Assembly (NCBI RefSeq): GCF_014138285.1
Contig: NZ_JACGXN010000014.1
Coordinates: forward strand, 62,001 to 126,000
Direction of reading: 5' to 3'
Origin: Phyllobacterium myrsinacearum
GTDB taxonomy: Bacteria; Pseudomonadota; Alphaproteobacteria; Rhizobiales; Rhizobiaceae
DNA length: 64,000 nucleotides
How positions within the stretch are numbered: position 1 is the stretch's first letter; each line of letters starts with the position of its first letter. Below the pieces are notes generated by a model. That model made no database searches, was not told where the DNA came from, and saw only the letters and a list, made by a program, of their open reading frames with translations. Both the position numbers and the translations under genes were made by a program. Shown here in pieces: positions 29,991-39,300 of the stretch.

Positions 29991-30946
29991 ACAATAATAA
30001 AATTCGAACGGCGATTACCGTCTCCTTTGCAACTTTGGTACTGACCGGGACAGTTCTGGCAGCCAGCACCCCTCGCGGCATTCCAACAACACAACAGCCT
30101 ATTGCGGGCCAAGTCATGGACAAACGCCCGATTATAGGTCCAGATTCTGTGACGTTTGGTGCCTATGATCCGCACAGCGATTTCGGTAACGATCCCAATT
30201 CAAAGATCGAACACCTTTTCCTTCCTTGGGAAGATGTTGATTTGTCATCCCTGTCCGTCGCTGATGAATACGCCCAGAAACGCGGGCGGAAGCTTCTCAT
30301 CACTGTGGAACCATGGTCCTGGTCAGTGGACTGGCGATTATCACCCGACGAACTGCTCAAAGGCATTCTGGCTGGCAAGTACGATGGCAACATGGCATCG
30401 GTCTGCTCCACAGCGGCTGGGCTCAAGAGCGAGGTGACTATCCGCTGGGCTCAGGAGATGGATGAGACTGACAACCAGTTCACCTGGTCACACTGGGGCC
30501 CGAAGGATTATATTGCTGCCTATCGACGTATGGTTACTGTGTGCCGCAAGCATAATGCGTCGGCAAAATACATGTGGTCACCAAAAGGAGAGGCCCGGCT
30601 TACGGCGTACTATCCTGGCAATGATGTCGTTGATGTCGTTGGTCTTTCTGTCTTTGGCCTTCAACAATACGACAAAGATCATTTCGGCAAAGAACAGACT
30701 TTTGCACAATCTCTTGCTCCTAAGTATCGATTGGTCCAAGGCTTTGGGAAACCCATTGTGGTGGCGGAACTTGGTTACGAAGGCGATTCAACTTACGTTC
30801 ATGATTGGGCTGAAAATGCCGCCAAGCGATACGCAGACTTTCCGAAACTAACGGCTGTTGTCTACTTCAATGACAAAGAAGTCCACGCTTGGCCAAAACC
30901 ATATGGCCTGCCCAACTGGCGCGTTGTCAGGGAAGCAACAAATTAG
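29987..30946 (+). CDS. GH26-like secreted glycoside hydrolase
   Basis: Exported protein of 319 residues with a signal peptide ending near residue 25 (TVLAAS). The rest fits the clan-A beta/alpha barrel of glycoside hydrolase family 26 and relatives. The acid/base Glu157 is in RWAQEMDE and the nucleophile Glu261 in VVAELGYEG; the substrate-side WSP in YMWSPKG is also present. It overlaps the first DUF995 gene by four bases. Polysaccharide operons often carry such an enzyme to trim chains or set their length. Its substrate is presumably the pentose-containing polymer of this operon. Confidence 0.78.
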   Translation: MNNNKIRTAITVSFATLVLTGTVLAASTPRGIPTTQQPIAGQVMDKRPIIGPDSVTFGAYDPHSDFGNDPNSKIEHLFLPWEDVDLSSLSVADEYAQKRGRKLLITVEPWSWSVDWRLSPDELLKGILAGKYDGNMASVCSTAAGLKSEVTIRWAQEMDETDNQFTWSHWGPKDYIAAYRRMVTVCRKHNASAKYMWSPKGEARLTAYYPGNDVVDVVGLSVFGLQQYDKDHFGKEQTFAQSLAPKYRLVQGFGKPIVVAELGYEGDSTYVHDWAENAAKRYADFPKLTAVVYFNDKEVHAWPKPYGLPNWRVVREATN

Positions 30947-30981
30947 TTTTACTTGCTAGACAACCCTTCAGGAGGGAAGCA

Positions 30982-31491
30982 ATGACCATAATCCGAACGC
31001 TATCAGTAATCTGCATCTTTGGTGCGACAGGCACATGTATCATCAGCGCGAATGCCGCGCAGAGTAAAAATACGGACCCTCCAGCAATGTCCGTACCGTT
31101 GGCAAGCGAAGAGTTATTCAAGCTATACAATAACCGTTCCTGGATCTGGAAGGACGGTGCTGGTTACTTCGCCGTCAAGCAGCGCGAATTCAAAGCCTGG
31201 ACCGGTGAAGGGAAAGGGTCATATGGTTACGGGCACTGGTTTGTTACCGATCCAGGAAAGCTTTGCTTCAAGGCCGTGTGGTATGCGAAAGCCGGGAAAG
31301 CGCCGGCGTTGACATGTTTCAGTCATCGAAAAAAAGGCAATGTTGTATTCCAAAAGCGAGAGCCGGATGGTGATTGGTATTCGTTCAAGACGGTCCCTGC
31401 AAAGACAGGTGACGAGTATCAGAAAGTGAAACCAGGTGATTATGTCACCGCCCGGTACAATCGAGTGCGCGATCAGTTACCATCAGAATAA
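30982..31491 (+). CDS. DUF995 secreted protein, second copy
   Basis: 169-residue exported protein with signal peptide up to about residue 26 (IISANAA) and a DUF995 domain clearly related to the one at 29373: LFKLYNNRSWIWKDGAGYF, then GHWFVTDPGKLCFKAVW and a Cys further on. The ATG has AGGAGGGAAGCA directly upstream; the open frame beyond it is not used. It closes the operon. Why the locus needs two divergent DUF995 proteins around a hydrolase is unknown. Confidence 0.82.
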   Translation: MTIIRTLSVICIFGATGTCIISANAAQSKNTDPPAMSVPLASEELFKLYNNRSWIWKDGAGYFAVKQREFKAWTGEGKGSYGYGHWFVTDPGKLCFKAVWYAKAGKAPALTCFSHRKKGNVVFQKREPDGDWYSFKTVPAKTGDEYQKVKPGDYVTARYNRVRDQLPSE

Positions 31492-31621
31492 CTCAAGTCC
31501 GCCCGCAAAAGCTTGCCGAATTTCAGGTAGCTAATTGCAGGCGGATCTTTGAACAACGACCGTCGAAGTCGTTTGGCCTTTATGGTTCGCCACGACAGGT
31601 TGAACCTGACTTCATTCTATA

Positions 31622-31966
31622 TCATCTCTCGAAACATCTTGACGTGCGTCCGAATCCGCTCGGTGTGCAAATATACGGCGCACGACCAAGGTAAGACACG
31701 TCCGATATTTTACGTGAAGTTGAAATTTTATTCTTGACCAGTTTCTTGTTTGCCATACTCGCCTTTAAACCGGTCGGATAGCCGATCTCAACGGCAGCGG
31801 ATTGAGCATCCGCTGCCGTTAGGGGCGCAACAGCAAATGCAAATGCAGCAAAAGAAATTGTAAGGATTCCTCTCAATCCCGCAGAGATATTTCTTACGTT
31901 GCCCTCATGCTCGTCCTTGGTTAAGGAAAAACGGCGAACAATAATTCTATTTTTATTAATCATCAT
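31622..31966 (-). CDS. Small secreted protein, rhizobial family of unknown function
   Basis: 114-residue protein with a long N-terminal region and a signal-like hydrophobic segment (ILTISFAAFAFAVAPLTAADA). The mature part is short and basic and ends APYICTPSGFGRTSRCFER, with one Cys pair, a tail I recognise from small exported proteins of rhizobia. GGGGAG lies 6 bases before the ATG at 31966; the much longer open frame upstream has no such site. A 13-base-pair hairpin sits inside the gene. It is convergent with the polysaccharide operon. No function is known to me. Confidence 0.65.
   Translation of the reverse strand: MMINKNRIIVRRFSLTKDEHEGNVRNISAGLRGILTISFAAFAFAVAPLTAADAQSAAVEIGYPTGLKASMANKKLVKNKISTSRKISDVSYLGRAPYICTPSGFGRTSRCFER
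31790..31820. repeat. Perfect 13-bp hairpin inside a coding sequence
   Basis: AACGGCAGCGGAT at 31790-31802 is the exact reverse complement of 31808-31820, with a 5-base loop (TGAGC). It falls on the codons just after the signal-peptide cleavage region of the small secreted protein. There is no T-run behind it, so it is not a standard terminator. Confidence 0.8.
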
Positions 31967-32317
31967 TAGGATCTCCCCGTGCCTTATTGCGCAAAGGGGT
32001 ACAACAAGAGGTCCTTCAGGGCGTTTAAAAGAATAGATACAATTAGAATCAACCAGAAATGAGTTATCGGGAATTGCTCTTCCACTTCCGGTACTGTTAT
32101 GACATGTGACTATACAAATCGCTATTGGTTCTGAATATTCTGTTCGTATCTTCGCAAAATTTACGGATCCGCCGGAGATCCACGCCATTCGACCCATCGA
32201 GTGATCTATTCATAAATTTGGTAATTACCTCTGAACGTCAGGGTTGATCCTATTGGCAATCCGCGCTTCAATTCGCAGACCGGACCTGAACATTGATCCG
32301 CTGGATATAGCATGTCT
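31967..32317. other. Intergenic region
   Basis: 351 bases between the small secreted protein gene and the SMI1/KNR4 gene on the same strand. The open frame that runs across it has no start signal and no recognisable content. I see no repeats or hairpins of note. Confidence 0.4.
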
Positions 32318-32878
32318 TCAAATGTCCAGTTTGCGCTCTAGATCGGCTAGCCCAGGTCTGTGCCAATAACTGTAGGCGTCCCTGTTCGCGTTATCGAAGA
32401 GACTAGCGATAAAATCACGAAAGGAGTTTGCTTGCAGATAGATCATGTCATTACCTTCCACTCCCCGACTGTCTTGGGACTGTACCCACGTGAATACTTT
32501 GCCGTAACTGTCCTTCCGTAACGAAAGAAGGACCTGAAGTCCGCCAGGGTCAGATCCAATGATTAACATGTTGGGTGGATTGCTTCCAAGGTATATATCT
32601 CCGTTCCAGAGCTGCATGGCGTAAGCCCAGTCATATAACGGATCGAGGAAGGTCACCGGCTCCGTCGAGGGGTATATTTCCAACGGCACGGTGTAGGTAA
32701 ACATACATGGATATACGCGGCCACCATTGTAAGCCAACATGAAGCGGCGATAGCCATCGGGAAGCTTGATATTGTTTTCGCGTTCGAAAGCAGCAACGTC
32801 AGCTGCAGGATTTGGTACATCATCCCATGTTACTCTCTGAGACCCTTGTTGACTGGGTCTGATCAGTTTGTTGTCCAT
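32318..32878 (-). CDS. SMI1/KNR4 family protein, probable immunity protein
   Basis: 186 residues with the SMI1/KNR4 fold signature: ADVAAFERENNIKLPDGYRRF, then AYNGGRVYP and YLGSNPPNMLIIGSDPGGLQ, and the late acidic GVEGNDMIYLQANSFRDFIASL. In bacteria this family mostly serves as immunity proteins against polymorphic toxins. No intact toxin gene is adjacent, so it may be an orphan. The neighbours are a transposase relic (upstream on the minus strand) and two unknown proteins. Immunity is inferred from family and context. Confidence 0.75.
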   Translation of the reverse strand: MDNKLIRPSQQGSQRVTWDDVPNPAADVAAFERENNIKLPDGYRRFMLAYNGGRVYPCMFTYTVPLEIYPSTEPVTFLDPLYDWAYAMQLWNGDIYLGSNPPNMLIIGSDPGGLQVLLSLRKDSYGKVFTWVQSQDSRGVEGNDMIYLQANSFRDFIASLFDNANRDAYSYWHRPGLADLERKLDI

Positions 32879-33010
32879 GAATGCTCCTCAAAATTCAGGC
32901 GTCTGGCCCTCCGCACATGAAGTGAAGCTCCGCCTGGGTGAGGCGTAGAAGCACTCCCATCGCTGGTGTGAAAATTCTCCAGAATGAGCTCCATGGTCGC
33001 GCCGTTTTCA

Positions 33011-33250
33011 TCTGGCAATAAACGCAGCTTAATCAGCTATGGCAAACGCTATCATGCTGGCGAGCGGATCTCCTCTGCCTTTGTCGAAGCGAGGGTGAAC
33101 ACGGTTATCAGCAATCGCTTCGTTAAAAGACAACAAATCCACTGAACCAGGGCGGGTGCGCATCTGTTACTGCAGACGCGCACAAAAATGCTGGATGGAC
33201 CGCTAGATCGACATTCGAGGGATGGCATCCAGGCCTGGCAAGCGACCTTG
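33011..33250 (+). pseudogene. Transposase C-terminal remnant
   Basis: Plus-strand translation from 33011 reads NKRSLISYGKRYHAGERISS, then AFVEARVNTVISNRFVKRQQ, a TGA stop, and RAGAHLLLQTRTKMLDG. That is the C-terminus of a common transposase group (end motif MVKRQQMRW-x-GAHLLLQVR). The Trp codon TGG has become TGA, and a later frameshift is needed to continue with STFEGWHPG. Assignment to ISKra4 is from memory. No terminal repeats are seen. Confidence 0.7.
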
Positions 33251-33296
33251 AGCAGAACCGAGTTGTGATGCCCACAGCTTTATGCGGTCCCTAATC

Positions 33297-33938
33297 TCAG
33301 CCATTTCCATATTCACACAACATCAGGATACGGTCTGTGAAGAAATAGACATCGCCGCCAGCCTTCCACAGATCGTAATAAGGCTTATGCTCAAGCGGAA
33401 AACCTACGACATCTTCGAGCAAATACCGCGTTACGGCCGGGTACTTCGTCAGCCCAAGTACGGCCTCGTTTAATGGAAACATGTATTTTCCGATTTTGTT
33501 CATCCAGACGATAAACTGATACTCAACCTCAGACAGCGCCTCTGAATGCGGAAAAGGCTCATCGCGAATAGCCTGATAAAAGGCATCGTTGGTATATACA
33601 ACCTGAACCTTGTCGTTGCGTACATGCGACGCCAATTCCGGATTGCTGATTTGGTCAAGATAATTAGCCACGTTAACACAATAAGCCCGCATCATTGCCG
33701 TAATATCGGCCTCGGGCAGGTGGTTCTCTTTTCGGGGAATGACGTACAGTCCGGAATTGTCATTTTGGTTCAACAAGCTTTTGATTCGTTCAATCAGAAT
33801 CTGCCCGTTAGGCAACGTTGCAAATGCCTCCTGCAGAAACTGCTCGTCACCATCCCGTGGAATGAGGTCCGCAAACTCACTCTTATCCAGATCGCTGCGA
33901 CCCGCGAGTCTTGCTTTCCAATCGTTAAGAGTAGCCAT
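33297..33938 (-). CDS. Hypothetical protein, possible immunity protein
   Basis: 213 residues, soluble, no signal peptide and no membrane segment. I do not recognise a family. Features are an acidic-hydrophobic composition, NHLPEADITAMMRAYCVNVANYLDQ in the middle and the ending DVYFFTDRILMLCEYGNG. It lies between a toxin-like fragment (34055-34549) and an SMI1/KNR4 gene, all on the minus strand, which is where immunity genes usually lie in polymorphic toxin loci. The role is inferred from position only. Confidence 0.6.
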   Translation of the reverse strand: MATLNDWKARLAGRSDLDKSEFADLIPRDGDEQFLQEAFATLPNGQILIERIKSLLNQNDNSGLYVIPRKENHLPEADITAMMRAYCVNVANYLDQISNPELASHVRNDKVQVVYTNDAFYQAIRDEPFPHSEALSEVEYQFIVWMNKIGKYMFPLNEAVLGLTKYPAVTRYLLEDVVGFPLEHKPYYDLWKAGGDVYFFTDRILMLCEYGNG

Positions 33939-34054
33939 TTTTATCCATCACCTGTTTATGATTAAGTCTCTCAGAGCTGGTGGAAAGCTGTCTGGACCGT
34001 TATCTAACCAGTCGTGAGAAAATGCTTCAAGCCGTTGTAGCAAATCCGCAAGGT

Positions 34055-34549
34055 CTATTGCACCCTCGATCGCGTCCTGAAGTGCTTTGTGCATCCTACC
34101 TGACCCGGGTCCTGATCCTTTACCTTCTTCGGCATTATGCCTCCAACGCTCACCTGACGCCCCGGAATTGGTCCGGTTGTATCTTTGGTAGGAGTTGTCA
34201 TCGCTTTGATATCATCCATGGAGAAACCCATTTCCTTGATTTTGGGTCCCATCCCAGTCATTAGCCATTCATGAAGTCCTCCAGGTGCACGAACTTGGGC
34301 CTCAATCTGCTCTCGGACAACGTCATCCGCCCAAAGCATTCGGAGTTCTGCCGGACTAAGACCATTCCACCATGAATTGAATTTACCACTTGCGAATGTC
34401 GGAACTCTGCCACCGGGCAATAGTTCTTCTTTCGTTCGCAGCGGGCGGGGAGGGCTTGCTTCTGCCTGCGTTGACGCTTTTGGAGTTTCGGCGGGGCCGT
34501 CTTTAACAACATTGTTTTTAAACTCAGTACCGGTTAAGTACAGACCCAT
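34055..34549 (-). CDS. Hypothetical protein, toxin-tail-like fragment
   Basis: 164 codons, probably a remnant. The first 50 residues are low-complexity and Pro/Glu-rich (KASTQAEASPPRPLRTKEEL). Then FNSWWNGLSPAELRMLWAD and GGLHEWLMTGMGPKIKEMG followed by FSMDDIKAMT resemble sequence seen near the C-termini of bacterial polymorphic toxins. The end (KHFRTRSRVQ) looks random, as after a frameshift. The ATG overlaps the DUF4189 gene by 16 bases and lacks a good ribosome site. Either a coupled gene or the broken tail of a toxin gene. Confidence 0.4.
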   Translation of the reverse strand: MGLYLTGTEFKNNVVKDGPAETPKASTQAEASPPRPLRTKEELLPGGRVPTFASGKFNSWWNGLSPAELRMLWADDVVREQIEAQVRAPGGLHEWLMTGMGPKIKEMGFSMDDIKAMTTPTKDTTGPIPGRQVSVGGIMPKKVKDQDPGQVGCTKHFRTRSRVQ

Positions 34550-35013
34550 TCACGAATTTTGCACTCCTGCCCCTCACCTCCGCAGAGATTTGTCGCTTTC
34601 TCTTCGGCTTTCGAGCGGGTGAGGTCCGACGCGGCACCCCAAGAGGATGTTTTGCCAGCTGCAGGTTTGCCTACGGACAAGGCAGCGCAATGTTCATAAG
34701 GAAACCCGGTCCCATCATCGTCTTTCCAGTGGCGATGGTTGCGGAAAACCGTAACGACCTTGCAGTTCTTTCCGTCTGCGTTCTCGCAATGTTTGAGGGC
34801 AATACTTTCGGCTTCATCGCGCTTGTCTGCTCCCCAAAAGAAACCGTGTCGATTATCGGTGGTGGAGTAGGCAATCGCACCCCAGATCCCTTTTTCTGCG
34901 AGGATCGGCTCCGGAATGGGCTCGAGTAGGGACATATCGGCCGCGCGGCTGCTGGGAGAAAGGCCAATGCCTATTGAGAGCAGTCCAATAGAGAGGATAC
35001 GGTTGATATACAT
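34534..35013 (-). CDS. DUF4189 secreted protein
   Basis: 159-residue exported protein, with signal peptide ending near residue 24 (SPSSRAAD). The DUF4189 pattern is clear: GIWGAIAYSTTDNRHGFFWG, then RDEAESIALKHCEN with NCKVVTVF, and paired Cys residues through CGGEGQECKIREWVCT. The function of the family is unknown; members are often small Cys-bonded periplasmic or surface proteins. It is fourth in a minus-strand series starting at the autotransporter, 49 bases after the previous gene. Confidence 0.85.
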   Translation of the reverse strand: MYINRILSIGLLSIGIGLSPSSRAADMSLLEPIPEPILAEKGIWGAIAYSTTDNRHGFFWGADKRDEAESIALKHCENADGKNCKVVTVFRNHRHWKDDDGTGFPYEHCAALSVGKPAAGKTSSWGAASDLTRSKAEEKATNLCGGEGQECKIREWVCT

Positions 35014-35062
35014 GCGGACACTCCATTGTCTGAGGTTGTAGTGCGATCACAATAAGCCGTCA

Positions 35063-35731
35063 TCATCCTGCCAAGCTCCCCACGGAAACAACGACACAGG
35101 TATTGCCCGATGAGATCAGCAGAGCTTGACCGGCATTATTTGCGAGATTGTAATAAGGTGATCCAGAGAGGGTTTCGGCAAGTGCGCTTCCTTTTGGCAG
35201 GGTCGTTGCCACCTCTTGGCATGTCTTTTGAAACGGGGCGACGCGAACAAAGGTCCCTTCACAACCGGCAGCCATTGGAGAGGCAATGATGATACCGGCC
35301 GCTTGCTCCTTATACTCCGGTGTATTGTAGCTCATGCCTGTAATAGCCTGTACAGAATGCGCATCGGGTGAGTTCTTGTTCCATTGGGTGTTAACGGCAT
35401 AAGTCGAGCCAAATGTCAGCGCTTGTCCAAGCACAGGAATAAGATTGGCACAGGTGCGGATACCTGCCTGGCTGATATGGTCGCGGAAGGGAGTATTGTC
35501 AGTGACTCCCGCCGAAGCTTTGGACTGGGCAGTCGCTTCTGCAAAAAAAACCGACCCAAGGTTCGGGTGAAACTTCAGCCCCAGACTCGCAGCAGCAATC
35601 AGAATGATGCTGATGCCAACGACGAATTTAGCCCGCCATCTCCACCGAGAGCCGGAACTGGACGGCGCTTCACTGTCGCTGCTGCTTTGCGAACGCGCTA
35701 TAATGCGATCATTGATCGATTGCTTGGCCAA
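35063..35731 (-). CDS. Membrane-anchored exported protein of unknown family
   Basis: 222 residues. A Ser-rich cytoplasmic tail (about 1-33) precedes one membrane segment (FVVGISIILIAAASLGL), and the rest is exported. It holds four Cys residues, which may pair: in GIRTCANLIPVLG, AAGCEGTF, FQKTCQEV and NTCVVV. I do not recognise the family. It starts 14 bases after the IalB-family gene and is probably in the same transcript as the autotransporter. A role in adhesin assembly or as a co-secreted factor is conceivable but unsupported beyond position. Confidence 0.7.
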   Translation of the reverse strand: MAKQSINDRIIARSQSSSDSEAPSSSGSRWRWRAKFVVGISIILIAAASLGLKFHPNLGSVFFAEATAQSKASAGVTDNTPFRDHISQAGIRTCANLIPVLGQALTFGSTYAVNTQWNKNSPDAHSVQAITGMSYNTPEYKEQAAGIIIASPMAAGCEGTFVRVAPFQKTCQEVATTLPKGSALAETLSGSPYYNLANNAGQALLISSGNTCVVVSVGSLAG

Positions 35732-35745
35732 TTGAATCTCTTTCG

Positions 35746-36306
35746 CTATTTTATCGCGGATAATGCAGCCGCAAGTCCTTTGAATGGGGCGTCAATGCTG
35801 ATGATTTGATCTGAGTTCACAGAGTATGAAACCCGGGCTGTTGTCTCTTTGACAATCTGCTGGCGCAACATTGGTCCGACAGGCTGATAGCCAATACAGA
35901 CCAATGTATCGCAAGCCTTCACGTCGATATCCACGTCGTGTTCCATTCCCGCAAGCTTCAACGAAATCTTGCTACCGGCACCGACAGCTGCCGGTGCCCG
36001 CAAGATCATGAAGGGTTTGCCATCCACATTTGCAGCCAGCGACCAACTGAACACCTGTGTTCCCGCCTCATCGGTAAAAGACTGACTGATATTGCAGACC
36101 TTGCGCCTGGTCTTCAGGTTCTCGTCGCAAATGAGCGTCCAGTTCTCAAAGGGATGAATGATGCGGCGATATTTCCCCACAGGCACCCCTTCTGGAATCA
36201 ATACGTCTGACGGTTTGACTTTATAGCTTCCGGCAGTGGCCGGGCTGCCTGCGATGAACAGGCAAACCAGGACCTTTAAAACTGCCGGGAGCTTTTTACA
36301 CACCAT
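35746..36306 (-). CDS. Invasion-associated locus B (IalB) family protein
   Basis: 186-residue exported protein of the IalB family (PF06776), with signal peptide to about residue 25 (FIAGSPATAGS). Family marks are HPFENWTLICDENLKTRRKV, CNISQSFTD, and the later paired Cys in VKACDTLVCIGYQPV. IalB of Bartonella affects erythrocyte invasion; most alphaproteobacterial members are uncharacterised periplasmic proteins. It begins 12 bases after the autotransporter stop, so the two are very likely cotranscribed. Confidence 0.87.
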   Translation of the reverse strand: MVCKKLPAVLKVLVCLFIAGSPATAGSYKVKPSDVLIPEGVPVGKYRRIIHPFENWTLICDENLKTRRKVCNISQSFTDEAGTQVFSWSLAANVDGKPFMILRAPAAVGAGSKISLKLAGMEHDVDIDVKACDTLVCIGYQPVGPMLRQQIVKETTARVSYSVNSDQIISIDAPFKGLAAALSAIK

Positions 36307-36318
36307 TCGTCTGACGCC

Positions 36319-39300
36319 TCAGTTCAGGGTGACGCTGACGCCCGCGCCAACGCCGACACTGCCGCCCGTTGTAGCACCGGACAGATTGGCACGAACACGT
36401 CCGTTTTCGCTGGTATAGCCGGCACCAAAGGCAAGAGCCCCCTCGTTGCGCCAGTAACCACCGCCCATCGATACGCTGAGCTTGCCGGGACGGTCATCAT
36501 AGCGTAGCGATGCCGCAGCCAAGCCGATCGCAGCAGCCCTTCTGGCTTCGCTGCGTATCTCACCAATATCGTTGCTGAGCTGCCCGAACTTGGAGTCGGT
36601 ATATGCATTTGCGGTATTGAGTGTCGTTGCACCAACCTGATCAGTATAGGATTTGGAATCTGTCAGCGTCGTGCTCAATCCACTTTTTAGCTGCTGGACA
36701 TTTACCGCATCAGTATTTGCAACACCCGCTGCAACATTGCTGATCAGCACCGGTGCGTTTGGATCGCCGCCCTTCAGGGTGACTGTGTTCGACTTGGTGC
36801 CACCCGTGTTCTTGTCGTACTGAACGGCAGAGTCTCCAAGATTACCAATGCCCGCTGTGAGTGATTCAATAGACTGGTTCGTTGCATAGAGTTGACTGCC
36901 GTTAATCGCGTCAGTCGACGTTGCGCTGATCTGCCCCGCCGCTACATTGGTGATTGTGCGTTCCGCACCGGCGCTGCCGACACTTACTGTCGAAGTTGGA
37001 GTGGTACCAGCAAAGTTATAGGTCGTACCGTTGATCGTGGTGCTGGTGGTTGCCACCGCAGCAGAGGTGGTCGACCCGGCACCCAGCGCCACATCCCCGG
37101 CCTGTGCGGTGGCCTGCGCACCTGCTCCGAGTGCAACGTTGGTTGCATATGTGGTCGAGGCCCCGGCACCCAGCGCCATGGACTGGATACCGTTCGCCTG
37201 GGCATTGGTACCGAGAGCTACTGAATCTGCGAAATTGACGGTTGCGTTCTGGCCAAGGGCGATGCCCCCGGGAGCGGTTTGCTGGACAATCGCGCCGTTG
37301 CCAATGCCGATACCATTGTCACCATTCACTACGGTGGACGGGCCCACTGCCACGGAATCTGTTCCCACCGCCAATGAGTCCGCAAGGGTCGAATTGGCAT
37401 GAAAATACTTGCCGGTTGTGGTTGCAAACGAGGTAAGCGCGCCAGAAAGCTGGCGGATTGTCACCGCGTCGCTCGCGTCAGTACCATCAGCCACATTTGT
37501 AATCTGACGATATCCGGTAGCATTTCCTACGGACACAGCACCGAGCAAGGTAAGGTCAGTGGTGTTATAGGGGATAAAGGTACCAATCGTACCGGTTGTT
37601 GCAGCAATTGGACGATCCGATACCGAGCCTGCGCCGATTGCTACGCCGCCAAGTACTGTTGCCTGGGTGTTGTAGCCCAAAGCAAGAGACTGATCCGCAG
37701 TCGATGATGCCGCGACGCCTGCAGCCAATGAGTTGATCCCCGTTGCACCATTATTGGCATAGTTTGCCTGCTGGGTACCGCCGTCGTTCACGCTGTAATA
37801 GTGTGTAAGCTGCCCCGATACAGCGTCGATCGACTGGTTCGTCGCAAAGAGCTGTGAACCGTTGATTGCATCGGTCGACGATCCTGAAATCTGGCCCGCG
37901 GCCACATTGGTGATCGTACGTTCGGCACCAACCGCCCCGACACTGACGGTTGAGGTTGGAGTTGTCCCGGCGAACGTGTAGGCGACGCCGTTGATCGTGA
38001 TTCCGGTTGTGGCAATCGCAGCAGCCGTCTGGCTACCGGAGCCAAGCGCAACATCATTGGCATTGGTCGCAGTAGCACCATTGCCGACTGATACAGAGCT
38101 GGCGCCCGTTGCGGTGGATACCGGTCCGATTGCAACCGAATCTGTTCCCGTCGCTGTTGAATCCGCGAGCGTTGAATTGGCGTGGAAATATTTGATGCCG
38201 CCGCCATTGTTGATGTTGTTGATCGTCGCGCCGAGGCTGTCCACTGCGGTGTTGGTGGCAAAGAGCTGCGAGCCGTTGATCGCATCTGTTGAGGTCGCAC
38301 TGATCCGGCCCGCTGCCAGATTGGTGATGGTGCGTTCGGCACCAGCCGCGCCGACACTGACAGTGGAGGTCGGAGTGGTTCCTTGGAAGGCATAGGTGGT
38401 GCCATTGATTACCGTGCTGGGTGTGCCGATCGCCACAGCAGTGACAGAGCCTGAACCCAGAGCGACGTCACCGGCATTATTGGCTGCCGCCGTGTCGCCA
38501 AAGGCAAGGGAACCTGCGCCGAGGGCACTGCTGGTATTGCCGAGCGCGACCGACCCTTGGCCGATGGCCTTGTTGGAGTTACCGATAGCCACAGCACCAT
38601 TGGCCGCATTCGCAGCCGTTGCGCTCGCTGTACCGTCTGAATTGGCAATGTTGTTCGCGCCGCCGACAAAGGCCCCGGTGCCGCTGGCATAGCTCGGATC
38701 GCCGATGGCAACCGCACCGTCGCCGTAAGCGGTATTGCCGGAGCCGATCGACACCGCCTTGCCGCCGCTTGCAGTTGCGCTGGCACCGATGGCGACGGCA
38801 TCGGCCGAGTCAGCCTTGGCACTCGTACCAAAAGCGATAGCGTCCTGCGCGCTGGCACTGGCCGACTTGCCGAGCGCACTGGCATTCACACCACTCGCCG
38901 TGGCACCAAGTCCCACTGCGATTGCGCTGGAGGCGGTCGCCGTGGCGTTGTTGCCGAGTGCGGTGGTGGAGACGTCCGTGGCCGAGGCTCCAGAGCCCGC
39001 CGCGACGGAGCCTACTCCACTGGACACGACTTGATTGCCCAATGCCAAGGAGAAGTCACCCGAAGCCTTGGCAACATTGCCAAGCGCTTGCGAGTTTAAA
39101 CCAGCGGCATTGGCCTGAGAGCCTATCGCGATCGCATTTCCGCCGGTGGCGTTGGCGAGATAGCCCATGGCTGCGGTCCCTACGCCGGTGGCACTTGCCC
39201 CGTTTCCGACTGCCGTGGACTGGTTGGCCGACGCTGTGGCGGAGGTTCCGAACGCACTGGCTCCGGTCCCGGTCGCAGAAGAGCTCGAACCTACTGCGGC

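Noticed and set aside
34055-34549. A named toxin domain for this fragment
   Set aside because: The resemblance is partial and from memory, and the ending looks frameshifted; no catalytic motif can be pointed to.
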